Origin: JBAYZQ01 sp041672385
GTDB taxonomy: Bacteria; Spirochaetota; Spirochaetia; Sphaerochaetales; Sphaerochaetaceae
DNA: 8,366 nt
NCBI GenBank assembly: GCA_041672385.1
Contig: JBAYZQ010000100.1
Span: 1-8,366, forward strand
Direction: 5' to 3'
Part shown: positions 1 through 7,017 of the stretch, piece after piece
Position numbering within the stretch: the first letter of the stretch is position 1
Layout of the letters: the number at the start of each line of letters is the position of its first letter
The notes under the pieces: generated by a model
What the model was told of the DNA's origin: nothing
What the model saw: only the letters and a program-made list of their open reading frames with translations
The model's database searches: none
Translations under genes and position numbers: made by a program

Positions 1-693
1 ACTAGTATATCCTACTATGAGATTTTTCCTTTTGTATGTAATGGGGAAATCTATATTTTTGATGAAATTGAAGAATTGCTTTCTTCAGCTATTTTTATTC
101 AAAGTATAAGATTAGATTTTCTCTTAACTGACGATGCATCTGCAGAACTCTTTGAGCTTGCTCTTGATGAAATATCTGATTTTACTAGGGGACAAAAAGC
201 AAGCTTTGAAAGAAATGGATTATGGAACTTTATAAGACGAGAATCTTTTGATGACGGTTGGGGCTACATTGTTACAACCGATGAAGAGGGAAAAATTATA
301 CAGGTTGAATATAGCTATAGAATTCCTTTGGAGTGTGTTGAAGTACCAATAGAAGAGCCCTTTGATGAATCCACTGTAACATGGACTTTTACCCTATTAG
401 AGCCCACAAGCAAGTCCATTCAGATACCCAAAGCTGAGGATATTGATGTTATTATAGAATTCAATGATTGGGCTGCAAGTAAAATCGGTGCTTGGATAGG
501 AACCTTTTGGGAAGGTGAGCTGGTTGGAATGTATGCGAGTACAAATATGACTAGTCCCTACCATGACACTATACCGGGAGAAGTTCTTTCTAATGGAGAT
601 AATATAATTATCTACAAGCTACTTAGACCTGGACGTGACTATAACAACCCTCTAGCTAGTGCAATTGAACTATCTGTTCGGATTGGTGATTGA
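1..693 (+). CDS. Hypothetical protein, C-terminal 230 residues (5' end outside window)
   Basis: The reading frame is open from the first base to a TGA at 691-693, so this is the 3' part of a longer gene. The TTG at 76 has no convincing ribosome binding site and the frame continues upstream of it, so I do not take it as the start. I do not recognise a family. The visible part is acidic and probably beta-rich, with many aromatic residues (for example GLWNFIRRESFDDGWGY and GAWIGTFWEGELVGMY). No membrane segment, cysteine cluster or known catalytic motif stands out. It precedes the repeat-rich lipoprotein on the same strand, but about 630 non-coding bases separate them, so a shared operon is unlikely. 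It could be an exported or surface protein of the same kind of organism, but no signal peptide can be checked because the N-terminus is missing. The coding call is fairly sure; the function is unknown. Confidence 0.7.
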   Translation, partial: TSISYYEIFPFVCNGEIYIFDEIEELLSSAIFIQSIRLDFLLTDDASAELFELALDEISDFTRGQKASFERNGLWNFIRRESFDDGWGYIVTTDEEGKIIQVEYSYRIPLECVEVPIEEPFDESTVTWTFTLLEPTSKSIQIPKAEDIDVIIEFNDWAASKIGAWIGTFWEGELVGMYASTNMTSPYHDTIPGEVLSNGDNIIIYKLLRPGRDYNNPLASAIELSVRIGD

Positions 694-1223
694 GTTAAGG
701 ATTCTATTTCACGCAAGCTCCAATAGAATTGAAGGTAAGAAAAGTAAAAGGCTTTTATTCTAAAAATAACATTATTAATCTTCAAAAGTAACTTAATTTC
801 TGTACGTGGGAAGAAATCAATTAAGGTTATTTGAGTTTTGTTTCAAAGTAAAAACTACTGAAATGTCTAATTTATAGTCTATATGTCGCATCATATTTGT
901 CTCAAATTTTATCTTTTAATAAATATTTAGATTATTTATTTTCTTTTATAATAGATATCTACTCTTTATTTTTGGTTATTCTGATGATAGAATTCATGTA
1001 GTGCCTAATGGCTTTATTATAAAATGGGTGGTAGTTTCATAACAAGAATGGAGGAAATAAGAAAGTTTAAAGTTTCAATTAAAAAACAGATATTTTTTTT
1101 GTTTCAGTAGCTTTTTTTCAACAAGTATTAAGATATTTCAGTAATAGTTTTCTGTAATTTTTAAAGAAAGTCATTAAACGGTAGCTGAAAGTTTTGGCCA
1201 AAGGTATTCAAAAGAAAGAATTT
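694..1223. other. Gene-free stretch upstream of the lipoprotein gene
   Basis: I find no convincing gene on either strand in this very AT-rich stretch. The only notable element near the upstream gene is an 8-bp inverted repeat, ATTCTATT at 701-708 and AATAGAAT at 722-729. It has no T-tract after it, so it is at best a weak terminator. A TATAAT occurs at 947-952 but has no recognisable -35 partner. A 28-codon ORF at 1024-1110 has no ribosome binding site and no recognisable content. The stretch may hold a regulatory region or the remains of a lost gene. Confidence 0.5.
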
Positions 1224-1252
1224 TTGATTTGAATTCGTTATGTGTATATATT
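1224..1252 (+). promoter_or_regulatory. Candidate sigma-70-type promoter of the lipoprotein gene
   Basis: TTGATT (1224-1229) and TATATT (1247-1252) are separated by exactly 17 nt, a good match to a housekeeping promoter. Transcription would start near 1259, giving a leader of about 64 nt that includes the inverted repeat at 1282-1302. Because the background is AT-rich, -10-like hexamers are common. The call rests on the spacing and on the position just upstream of a well-defined gene start. Confidence 0.4.
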
Positions 1253-1281
1253 TTCTAAGAATTTAAGGAAAAGTTCACTGG

Positions 1282-1302
1282 TTAAGGTAAAAATTACCTT
1301 AA
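1282..1302. promoter_or_regulatory. Perfect 9-bp inverted repeat in the lipoprotein leader
   Basis: The arms TTAAGGTAA (1282-1290) and TTACCTTAA (1294-1302) are exact reverse complements around a 3-nt AAA spacer. The repeat lies downstream of the predicted transcription start and ends 8 nt before the Shine-Dalgarno GAGGAG. It could be an operator for a dimeric repressor, or an mRNA hairpin that protects the 5' end or modulates translation. No T-run follows, so it is not an intrinsic terminator. The symmetry is directly visible; the role is inferred. Confidence 0.5.
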
Positions 1303-1310
1303 TGCTGTAT

Positions 1311-1316
1311 GAGGAG
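1311..1316 (+). promoter_or_regulatory. Ribosome binding site that fixes the lipoprotein start
   Basis: GAGGAG sits 6 nt before the ATG at 1323. This decides between that ATG and the upstream in-frame GTG at 1242. The GTG has no ribosome binding site, falls inside the candidate promoter, and would place 27 extra residues before a perfect lipoprotein signal peptide. Confidence 0.8.
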
Positions 1317-1322
1317 TACCCC

Positions 1323-4300
1323 ATGAATAATAAATTTAAAATTTTCATTTTTTTTCTGATAATTGTCCTTTTAATAGGATGTCCTGATCCACCTCAATTA
1401 TTTCAGATTGTTTATCATAATTTAGAAGGGGCGGAAAATCATGCTTCAAATCCAAATGGATACACTGAAGAAACATCGACAATAATATTACAAAATCCTA
1501 CAAAAATAGGTTATTCATTCAACGGTTGGTTTGCTAACGCTGATTTGACGGGAATAGCTGTCACTGAAATAGCGAGTGGAAGTACCAGCGATATAGACCT
1601 CTATGCAGATTGGACTGCAAATACCTACACAGTTACTTTCAATTCACTTGGAGGTTCTGAAACTGAGCCTTCAACTAAAGTTGTTACATTTGATGATTCC
1701 TACGGTGATTTGCCTTCCACTGAAAAAAATGGATATTTATTTTCTACTTGGAATACTTTGGAATCTGGAGAAGGGAAAGTGTTGAATACCTCAAGTATTG
1801 TAAAAATCGGATTTAACCATACTTTGTATGCTATATGGGAGGCAGAGGAGTACAGTATTACATACAATCTTAACGGTGGAACCAATAATGAGGAAAATCC
1901 GATGTCTTATACAATTGAATCGGAAACAATTACATTTAAAGATCCAACAAAAATGGGGTTTACATTTATTGGATGGTATATTGATGAAGAAACTTCCACA
2001 GAGATTAATAAAATAGACTCTGGTTCAACAGGAGAAAAAATTTTATTTGCAAAGTGGACGGTAAACACCTACGTTGTTAGTCTTGACAAACAAGGTGGGG
2101 CAGGAGGCTCTGACCAAGTTGAAGTGGTTTATTATAATGCTATGCCTGAAGGAAAGTCTTCTCCAACTAAAACTGGATATAAATTTGATGGTTACTATGG
2201 TGCTATTAATGGAGAAGGAAAGAAATATTATAACGAAGAAATGAATAGTACTAATACATGGACTTTCGACTATAATGGAACAATTTATGCAAAATGGACA
2301 GCAAAAGCATATGCTGTGACATTGGATTTTCAGGGAGGTAAAGATGGAACACTTTCAGTAATTGCTTTCTATGATCAATTTGTTCCAGCTGCCTCTCCTC
2401 CAACGAAAATCGGTTATACCTTCAATGGATATTTCAGTGAAACTAATGGAGGAGGGATCCAATATTATGGGCCGAATATGGAAATGCTTAGAAAGTGGGA
2501 TGTTGACAATTCTGCCACACTATATGCAAATTGGACCATAAATACATATACAATTTTTTTTGAAAAAAATGGTGGTATCGGAGATATGGATAATCAGGAT
2601 ATTACTTTCAATGATACAGTTTCTTTAATACCAAACACATTTACAAAGACAGGATATTCATTCAGTGGTTGGGCACTTAGTAACACAGGGGAGGTTGCAT
2701 TCGAAGAGGAAGCAAGTATTACTATGTCAGCTAAAGATGAAACCCTTTGGGCAAAATGGCAACCCAAATCTTATACTATCACCTTTGATAAACAAGGTGG
2801 AATAGGAGGTTCTAATCAAGTTGAGGCTACTTATGATGCGAACATGCGGGTTGCTTCAGCTCCTACAAAAAATGGTTATAATTTTGCTGGATATTTCACG
2901 GCCACTGGAGGGGAAGGAATCCAATATTACAATGCCGATATGACTAGTACCATACCATGGAGTATTGCCACAGACACGAACTTATATGCGGCGTGGACTG
3001 CGAAAATATACACGGTAGTCTTCAATGAACAGGGAGGAACTTCTTCTGATCCCGAAATGAAACAAGTGACGTTTAATCAAACTTATGGAAATCTTGCAAC
3101 TACTTCACGATCTGGTTATAGCTTTGGAGGTTGGTGGACTGAAACAAACGGTGGAGGAACTGAAATTTCAAGTGGGACAACGGTAATCTTTGCTGAAAAT
3201 CATTTTCTGTATGCCAAATGGATTCCAAATGATTACACTATTACTTTTAATGCTCAAGGAGGGGCATTGCCTGAACCAGGTACAAAAATAGTGACCTATG
3301 ATCAAACTTATGGAGAATTGGCTTCTACTTCGAAAACTGGTTATACCCATTCTGGATGGAATACGGAATTGGATGGTAGTGGTTCCTTAATTGTTGCAGA
3401 AACTCATTTGGTAATTCCAAATAATCACACGTTGTATGCCCAATGGACCCCCAATATTTATACTGTCACTCTAGATAAACAAGGTGGAACCAGTGGATCT
3501 GACCAAGTTGAAGCCACTTTTAATGCAACCATGCCGGTTGCTGTTGCTCCAACAAAAATTGGTTATAATTTTGCTGGATATTTCACGGCTACTGAAGGGG
3601 AAGGAGACAAATATTACAATACAGGTATGAGTAGCGCAAAAGGATGGAATATCAGCAGTGATACAACATTATATGCTGATTGGGACTTAGTAAATTATAC
3701 TTTGACTTATAATCTCAATGGTGGGATAAACGATTCTACCAATCCAACAATTTACACAATTGAAACTCCTACTTTCTCTTTGGAAAATTCAAGTCGCACC
3801 GGATATACTTTTGCTGGCTGGTTTCTTGATAGCTCCTTTGATACTCCATTTTTACAAATTGAATTGGGATCTACGGGCGATGTAGAAGTGTGGGCTAATT
3901 GGATACCAATTGTGTATGACATAAATTATAATTTGAATAGTGGGATAAATAATATCAGTAATCCTGAAACTTATACGATTGAAACTACCACATTTGAATT
4001 CAATATGCCGACTCGTGATTATTATGATTTTTTAGGTTGGTATAGGAATTCGGAATTCGTGGGGGAGGAGATTGAGGAATTAGAAATTGGTACCCATGGA
4101 AATGTTGACTTATATGCAAAATGGACACCAACTGTGTATGACATAACGTATAATCTTGATACAGGTACTAATAATGTTGCTAATCCTTCAACATTTACCA
4201 TTGAATCCTCAACAATCACCTTTGCAGAGCCTAGTCGAACTGGGTATTATTTCGGTGGTTGGTACACGACGTCTGATTTCGGTTTTGACTACCTAAAACT

Positions 4301-4934
4301 TACCATAGAAGCTGGATCGCATATTGATGTTGAATTATTTGCAAAGTGGAATCAGCTGTACAGCGTTGGTGATAGCGGACCTACCGGAGGGACAGTATTT
4401 TTTGATCGTAATGACGAAAGATGGAATGATCTAGGTTATTTAGGGGATTTTAATTATCAAGAGGAAGATTCTTGGAGATATCTGGAGGCGGCCATATTTG
4501 ATTTACCTGATTCTTATACATGGATGCCTTCTGATGTAGAACCTTTTGCAGATAACAAATATTTCAATACAGCAGATTCGGAATATGGTAATATTGGGTT
4601 TGGAAAATCTAATACCGATTTGGTTCGAAACTACTATTCGACCAAATTTAATCATGCTTGTTACGCTGCTTGGAATAATAATCATGGAATGGAAGGATGG
4701 TTCCTTCCTTCTTTGAGTGAGCTAAACGTTCTTTTGGAGGCATTTGTTGAAAATCCTGAAGCATGCAATCTTTTGGTTAACAGGTCTTATTGGTCTTCTA
4801 CAGATTTAAGTTGGGATCAAGCTTGGTCAATTAAATATGAACAAGTAGGTAGTTCTACAAATGTTGTGATGGACGAATTAACTTATCAAAATAAATGGGA
4901 ATTGCGTTATATTAGGCCAGTAAGAATGTTCTAG
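1323..4934 (+). CDS. Large lipoprotein with 13 InlB-type B-repeats and an Lcl/DUF1566-like C-terminal domain
   Basis: The product has 1203 residues. Residues 1-20 form a lipoprotein signal peptide: NNKFK, a hydrophobic core, then the lipobox LIGC with Cys20 as the lipidated residue. Residues 26-1011 are thirteen tandem units of 73-80 residues of the Listeria-Bacteroides (InlB B-repeat, Flg_new) type. Each has an N-terminal aromatic strand, a GG turn, PTK-GY-F-GW or GY-F-GYF, and an LYAKWT-like end. Residues 1012-1203 form a separate C-terminal domain with VGDSGPTGGTVFF, WRYLEAA, GWFLPSLSELN, YWSSTD and a terminal YIRPVRMF. This resembles Lcl/DUF1566 domains, which are often found at the end of bacterial surface proteins. 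The protein is probably anchored by lipid and extends as a stalk that presents the C-terminal domain. In known proteins B-repeats are mostly spacers or weak binders, so adhesion is plausible but unproven. The gene appears to be monocistronic. The family call is sure; the ligand is unknown. Confidence 0.9.
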   Translation: MNNKFKIFIFFLIIVLLIGCPDPPQLFQIVYHNLEGAENHASNPNGYTEETSTIILQNPTKIGYSFNGWFANADLTGIAVTEIASGSTSDIDLYADWTANTYTVTFNSLGGSETEPSTKVVTFDDSYGDLPSTEKNGYLFSTWNTLESGEGKVLNTSSIVKIGFNHTLYAIWEAEEYSITYNLNGGTNNEENPMSYTIESETITFKDPTKMGFTFIGWYIDEETSTEINKIDSGSTGEKILFAKWTVNTYVVSLDKQGGAGGSDQVEVVYYNAMPEGKSSPTKTGYKFDGYYGAINGEGKKYYNEEMNSTNTWTFDYNGTIYAKWTAKAYAVTLDFQGGKDGTLSVIAFYDQFVPAASPPTKIGYTFNGYFSETNGGGIQYYGPNMEMLRKWDVDNSATLYANWTINTYTIFFEKNGGIGDMDNQDITFNDTVSLIPNTFTKTGYSFSGWALSNTGEVAFEEEASITMSAKDETLWAKWQPKSYTITFDKQGGIGGSNQVEATYDANMRVASAPTKNGYNFAGYFTATGGEGIQYYNADMTSTIPWSIATDTNLYAAWTAKIYTVVFNEQGGTSSDPEMKQVTFNQTYGNLATTSRSGYSFGGWWTETNGGGTEISSGTTVIFAENHFLYAKWIPNDYTITFNAQGGALPEPGTKIVTYDQTYGELASTSKTGYTHSGWNTELDGSGSLIVAETHLVIPNNHTLYAQWTPNIYTVTLDKQGGTSGSDQVEATFNATMPVAVAPTKIGYNFAGYFTATEGEGDKYYNTGMSSAKGWNISSDTTLYADWDLVNYTLTYNLNGGINDSTNPTIYTIETPTFSLENSSRTGYTFAGWFLDSSFDTPFLQIELGSTGDVEVWANWIPIVYDINYNLNSGINNISNPETYTIETTTFEFNMPTRDYYDFLGWYRNSEFVGEEIEELEIGTHGNVDLYAKWTPTVYDITYNLDTGTNNVANPSTFTIESSTITFAEPSRTGYYFGGWYTTSDFGFDYLKLTIEAGSHIDVELFAKWNQLYSVGDSGPTGGTVFFDRNDERWNDLGYLGDFNYQEEDSWRYLEAAIFDLPDSYTWMPSDVEPFADNKYFNTADSEYGNIGFGKSNTDLVRNYYSTKFNHACYAAWNNNHGMEGWFLPSLSELNVLLEAFVENPEACNLLVNRSYWSSTDLSWDQAWSIKYEQVGSSTNVVMDELTYQNKWELRYIRPVRMF
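1398..4355 (+). repeat. Thirteen-unit B-repeat array within the lipoprotein gene
   Basis: Unit borders in residues, counted from Met at 1323, are 26-99, 100-174, 175-247, 248-327, 328-406, 407-481, 482-560, 561-635, 636-710, 711-789, 790-862, 863-936 and 937-1011. Three subtypes are visible. Type A (units 1, 3, 11, 12, 13) typically has YNLNGG, an NP and YTIE. Type B (units 2, 8, 9) has a TK-VTF-YG-L-ST stretch. Type C (units 4, 5, 7, 10) typically has LDKQGG, SDQVEATY, AGYFTAT and YYN. Unit 6 fits none of them well. The order is A B A C C (6) C B B C A A A. Alternating and clustered subtypes suggest growth by duplication of single units and of blocks. Confidence 0.85.
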
Positions 4935-5124
4935 GAAATTTCATTTTTGTCAATTTTGATGTAGTTTTTTTTGCAAAAATAACTTTTAGAAGGGGTTTAT
5001 TTCATATTTAAATTTTACAACATCTTATTATATTATTGAGTTTGTTGTTGGAGGAAAATTGCTTTTATTGCCCGTTTATTAGGTTATAATTGGGTTTTGT
5101 GTATTAGACGATAATGACTTAAAA
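4935..5124. other. Convergent intergenic spacer
   Basis: This gap lies between the 3' ends of the lipoprotein gene and the minus-strand flavoprotein gene. It is T-rich on the plus strand. It contains a small TTTTTGCAAAAA palindrome near 4966-4978 but no GC-rich hairpin followed by a T-run directly after 4934. Plus-strand transcripts probably end here or at the hairpin at 5125-5160. I see no gene. Confidence 0.5.
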
Positions 5125-5160
5125 AAAATCTGTCTCAATCTTTTGAAAGAGACAGATTTT
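5125..5160 (-). terminator. Intrinsic terminator of the arsR-flavoprotein operon, possibly bidirectional
   Basis: A perfect 12-bp inverted repeat has arms AAAATCTGTCTC (5125-5136) and GAGACAGATTTT (5149-5160) around a 12-nt loop. Read on the minus strand it begins 16 nt after the flavoprotein stop codon, and the stem runs into eight consecutive U residues (from the A-run at 5121-5128). This is a textbook Rho-independent terminator in that direction. In the plus direction only four T follow, so it would be a weaker stop for the lipoprotein transcript. Confidence 0.85.
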
Positions 5161-5176
5161 CTAGCAAATAAAGTTT

Positions 5177-6535
5177 TTATTTTCTCATTTTCTTTACTAT
5201 AATTTCTGCTGCTTTAATAAGAGGATAGCCAGCAGGAGAGCCTGTTAATAATGGTTGTGTACCAATCTGCATAGTTAATAAGGCTTTTACAGTAACCCTG
5301 TTTTGAATTAAAAATCCGATTGCATTAGTAAGTTCTCCAGTACTAAAACCACCGTAAACTTCCCCACCTAAAATCATTCCACAATCAGCGGCTACTATCA
5401 ATTTAACTGTTTGAACATGTGTATTAGCCATGTTTCCGGGGTGGGTATCAATACCTGTGAAACTGCCACTAATAATTGCAAAGTCTTCAACAATTGCCTT
5501 TGCTTCAGTAATTCCTGCTGTTCCAAATGCATGTTTTCCAATTGAAGTGGCATATATAGCAATTGTTCCAGTAAATGGTTTACATGGACTTAAAGTATAT
5601 AAGTTCATACCGCCAGTACGAGCTTCAGCACAGGCTGTGGAAGCTAACATAGTTCTATCTAACTTTCTTGTAATAAAGTCTCTCTTCTCAGCACAATCTC
5701 CAACAGCAATAATATCATCTGAACATGGAAGAACTCTCATATATTCACAAGTTTTGATAAAACCAAATTGATTCAATTCAATTCCTGCTTTAGCTGCAAT
5801 TTCAGTGTTTGGAGCATAACCCATCGATAAAATTACAGCATCAGCTTCTAATTCTTCTCCAGTGTTTAGAATAACCTTTGCCACTTTACCATCAGTTCCT
5901 TTTATCTCTGCAACACCTTTACCAGTAATTAGGTTTAATCCCCGTTCACATAGATGGCCTTCAGCTAACTTACCAAACTCTTCATCAAAAGCTTTACTAA
6001 GGATAGTTTTTTCAATTTCAACTAATGTTACTTCATAACCTTTTTTATTTAACTCATCTGAAACTTCAACACCAATAAATCCAGCTCCAATTACGGTGAT
6101 TTTTTTAACTGTTTTCAATTTTGATAACATGTCATCTAAATATAATTTATTTTTTGGGATAGTGAAAACATTTTCAAGATTAGCACCTTTTAACCAAGGG
6201 GGAAGGGTAGGTTTAGATCCTAAGGCAAGAATCAACTTTTCATAGAAAAATATTTCTCCACTTGCTGTTTTACACATATGATTTTTTACTTCAATATTAG
6301 TAACTTCATCAATTATTATTTCTACACCAACACTTGTTAAAGGTTTATCTGGAAGAATGTTTTTGCTACTATCTGTCAATGATCCAAAAATATAAGGGAT
6401 ACCACAAGGTATTAAAACCTCTTTCTCTTTACGAATCAATACAACTTCTTTTTCTGGGTAAGTTGATTTTGTTGTTATTGCAGATTGCAATCCTGAAGCT
6501 CCGCCGCCAATTACTACTACATCTACTTTTCTCAT
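5177..6535 (-). CDS. FAD-dependent pyridine nucleotide-disulfide oxidoreductase, CoA-disulfide reductase/NADH oxidase-like
   Basis: The product has 452 residues, the usual length for this family, with no rhodanese extension. It is a cytoplasmic flavoprotein that would pass electrons from NAD(P)H through FAD to a disulfide, persulfide, sulfur or oxygen acceptor. Visible motifs are the FAD-binding GGGASG at 10-15, IPCGIPY with a single candidate redox cysteine at Cys44, and LALGS at 103-107. The second nucleotide-binding fold has GAGFIG at 150-155, followed by acidic Glu173, which favours NADH over NADPH. The FAD-contacting AVGDCAE lies at 277-283. Residues from about 320 form the C-terminal dimerisation domain. 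Cys44 matches the position of the catalytic Cys in CoA-disulfide reductases, NADH oxidases and CoA-dependent sulfur reductases. Sequence alone does not separate these activities. The ATG at 6535 has AAGGAGG at 6549-6543, 7 nt away. It lies 48 nt downstream of arsR and is very probably co-transcribed with it. Confidence 0.85.
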   Translation of the reverse strand: MRKVDVVVIGGGASGLQSAITTKSTYPEKEVVLIRKEKEVLIPCGIPYIFGSLTDSSKNILPDKPLTSVGVEIIIDEVTNIEVKNHMCKTASGEIFFYEKLILALGSKPTLPPWLKGANLENVFTIPKNKLYLDDMLSKLKTVKKITVIGAGFIGVEVSDELNKKGYEVTLVEIEKTILSKAFDEEFGKLAEGHLCERGLNLITGKGVAEIKGTDGKVAKVILNTGEELEADAVILSMGYAPNTEIAAKAGIELNQFGFIKTCEYMRVLPCSDDIIAVGDCAEKRDFITRKLDRTMLASTACAEARTGGMNLYTLSPCKPFTGTIAIYATSIGKHAFGTAGITEAKAIVEDFAIISGSFTGIDTHPGNMANTHVQTVKLIVAADCGMILGGEVYGGFSTGELTNAIGFLIQNRVTVKALLTMQIGTQPLLTGSPAGYPLIKAAEIIVKKMRK

Positions 6536-6542
6536 TACATTT

Positions 6543-6549
6543 CCTCCTT
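6543..6549 (-). promoter_or_regulatory. Strong ribosome binding site of the flavoprotein gene
   Basis: On the minus strand AAGGAGG is 7 nt before the ATG at 6535-6533. A second ATG at 6540-6538 is followed at once by TAA in its frame, so it cannot be the start. Confidence 0.8.
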
Positions 6550-6583
6550 GTAATGTGGGATATAAACCCCTCTCATAATCTAT

Positions 6584-6928
6584 TTAGCTTCCTTTACGAC
6601 ATAATAAACAATCATTTTTATTGGAAGGAGGGCAAAGCACAGAGCTTTCTCTTTTAATTTCACTTATTACCTCTATTTCTTTGGCTACATACTTCAAAAT
6701 TTCTTTATTTACTCGATAGTGCCTGTAATATCCTCTTTTTTCACCTGTAATAAGACCTACTTCTTTAAGGATCTTTAGATGTTGAGAAACAGCCGCTTCT
6801 GTAATGTTTAGCTTTCTAGCCAATCCTCCTACGCAGTAATCACGTAGTAATAATTCTTTGATAATTATAAAACGATTCTCATCAGCTAAAGAGCTAAGTA
6901 TTTTTATTGTTTTAGTAATGTCTTTCAC
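6584..6928 (-). CDS. ArsR/SmtB-family transcriptional repressor
   Basis: This is a 114-residue winged-helix regulator of the usual ArsR length. The N-terminal SLADENRFIIIKEL (13-26) is the classic first helix pair. VGGLARKLNITEAAVSQHLKILKEVGLI (33-60) is the helix-turn-helix, and KRGYYRHYRV (64-73) is the wing. The usual metal box ELCVCDL is replaced by DYCVGGL, leaving only Cys32. The C-terminal tail has Cys99, Cys107 and Cys110, which could pair with Cys32 or form a separate metal or thiol site. ArsR proteins normally repress their own operon and let go when a metal or a reactive sulfur or oxygen species binds. Here the target would be this gene plus the flavoprotein downstream. The start is uncertain: the GTG at 6928-6926 overlaps the only Shine-Dalgarno-like sequence (AAAGAGGTGA). 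An ATT at 6919-6917 would be better spaced, but ATT starts are rare. A stop lies upstream in frame, so no longer form is possible. The inducer is unknown. Confidence 0.9.
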   Translation of the reverse strand: MKDITKTIKILSSLADENRFIIIKELLLRDYCVGGLARKLNITEAAVSQHLKILKEVGLITGEKRGYYRHYRVNKEILKYVAKEIEVISEIKRESSVLCPPSNKNDCLLCRKGS

Positions 6929-6983
6929 CTCTTTTAATTAAGCATCTACTTAATTAGATTAACATACTTGTTAGTAGCAAGCA
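6821..6983. repeat. Intact copy of the arsR 5'-end duplication
   Basis: This stretch covers the first ~36 codons of arsR plus its leader and operator. It aligns with 7091-7224. The coding part (6821-6910 against 7091-7180) matches at 79 of 90 positions. The leader part (6947-6983 against 7188-7224) matches at 35 of 37. The two parts are offset by 270 and 241 nt, so the other copy lacks 29 nt that include the Shine-Dalgarno and start codon. Confidence 0.85.
6958..6975. promoter_or_regulatory. Candidate ArsR operator
   Basis: TAACA (6960-6964) and TGTTA (6969-6973) are exact reverse complements around TACT. The symmetry extends to ATTAACA/TGTTAGT with one mismatch. The site lies just downstream of the expected transcription start of arsR, where a repressor would block RNA polymerase. 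The same dyad, TAACA-TGCT-TGTTA, is kept at 7201-7214 upstream of the decayed arsR copy. That region is conserved better than the coding remnant. Binding is inferred. Confidence 0.45.
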
Positions 6984-6984
6984 A

Positions 6985-7013
6985 GATAAAAAATTTAGAC
7001 GTCTTTTTGTCAA
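6985..7013 (-). promoter_or_regulatory. Candidate arsR promoter
   Basis: On the minus strand a perfect TTGACA (7013-7008) is followed, after 17 nt, by TTTATC (6990-6985), or after 16 nt by TTTTAT. The -35 box is ideal and the -10 box is mediocre. Transcription would start near 6978, immediately upstream of the candidate operator. The -35 box lies only 5 bp from the putative end of an insertion-sequence remnant at 7018. Confidence 0.45.
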
Positions 7014-7017
7014 ATCC

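Noticed and set aside
701..729. 8-bp inverted repeat after the first gene as a terminator
   Set aside because: The stem is AT-rich and is followed by purines, not a T-tract, so I list it only as part of the gene-free stretch.
1024..1110. 28-codon ORF in the gap before the lipoprotein
   Set aside because: It has no Shine-Dalgarno, low complexity and no recognisable content. It is what chance gives in AT-rich DNA.
1242..1322. Upstream GTG start that would add 27 residues to the lipoprotein
   Set aside because: No ribosome binding site is present, it overlaps the candidate promoter, and it would bury the lipoprotein signal peptide that begins at 1323 behind a strong GAGGAG.
5430..5771. Plus-strand ORF of 113 codons opposite the flavoprotein gene
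   Set aside because: It is antisense to a gene with clear family motifs, and its own translation resembles nothing.
6334..6657. Plus-strand ORF of 107 codons spanning the flavoprotein start and the arsR end
   Set aside because: It is antisense to both genes and to the flavoprotein ribosome binding site, with a leucine-rich translation typical of a shadow frame.
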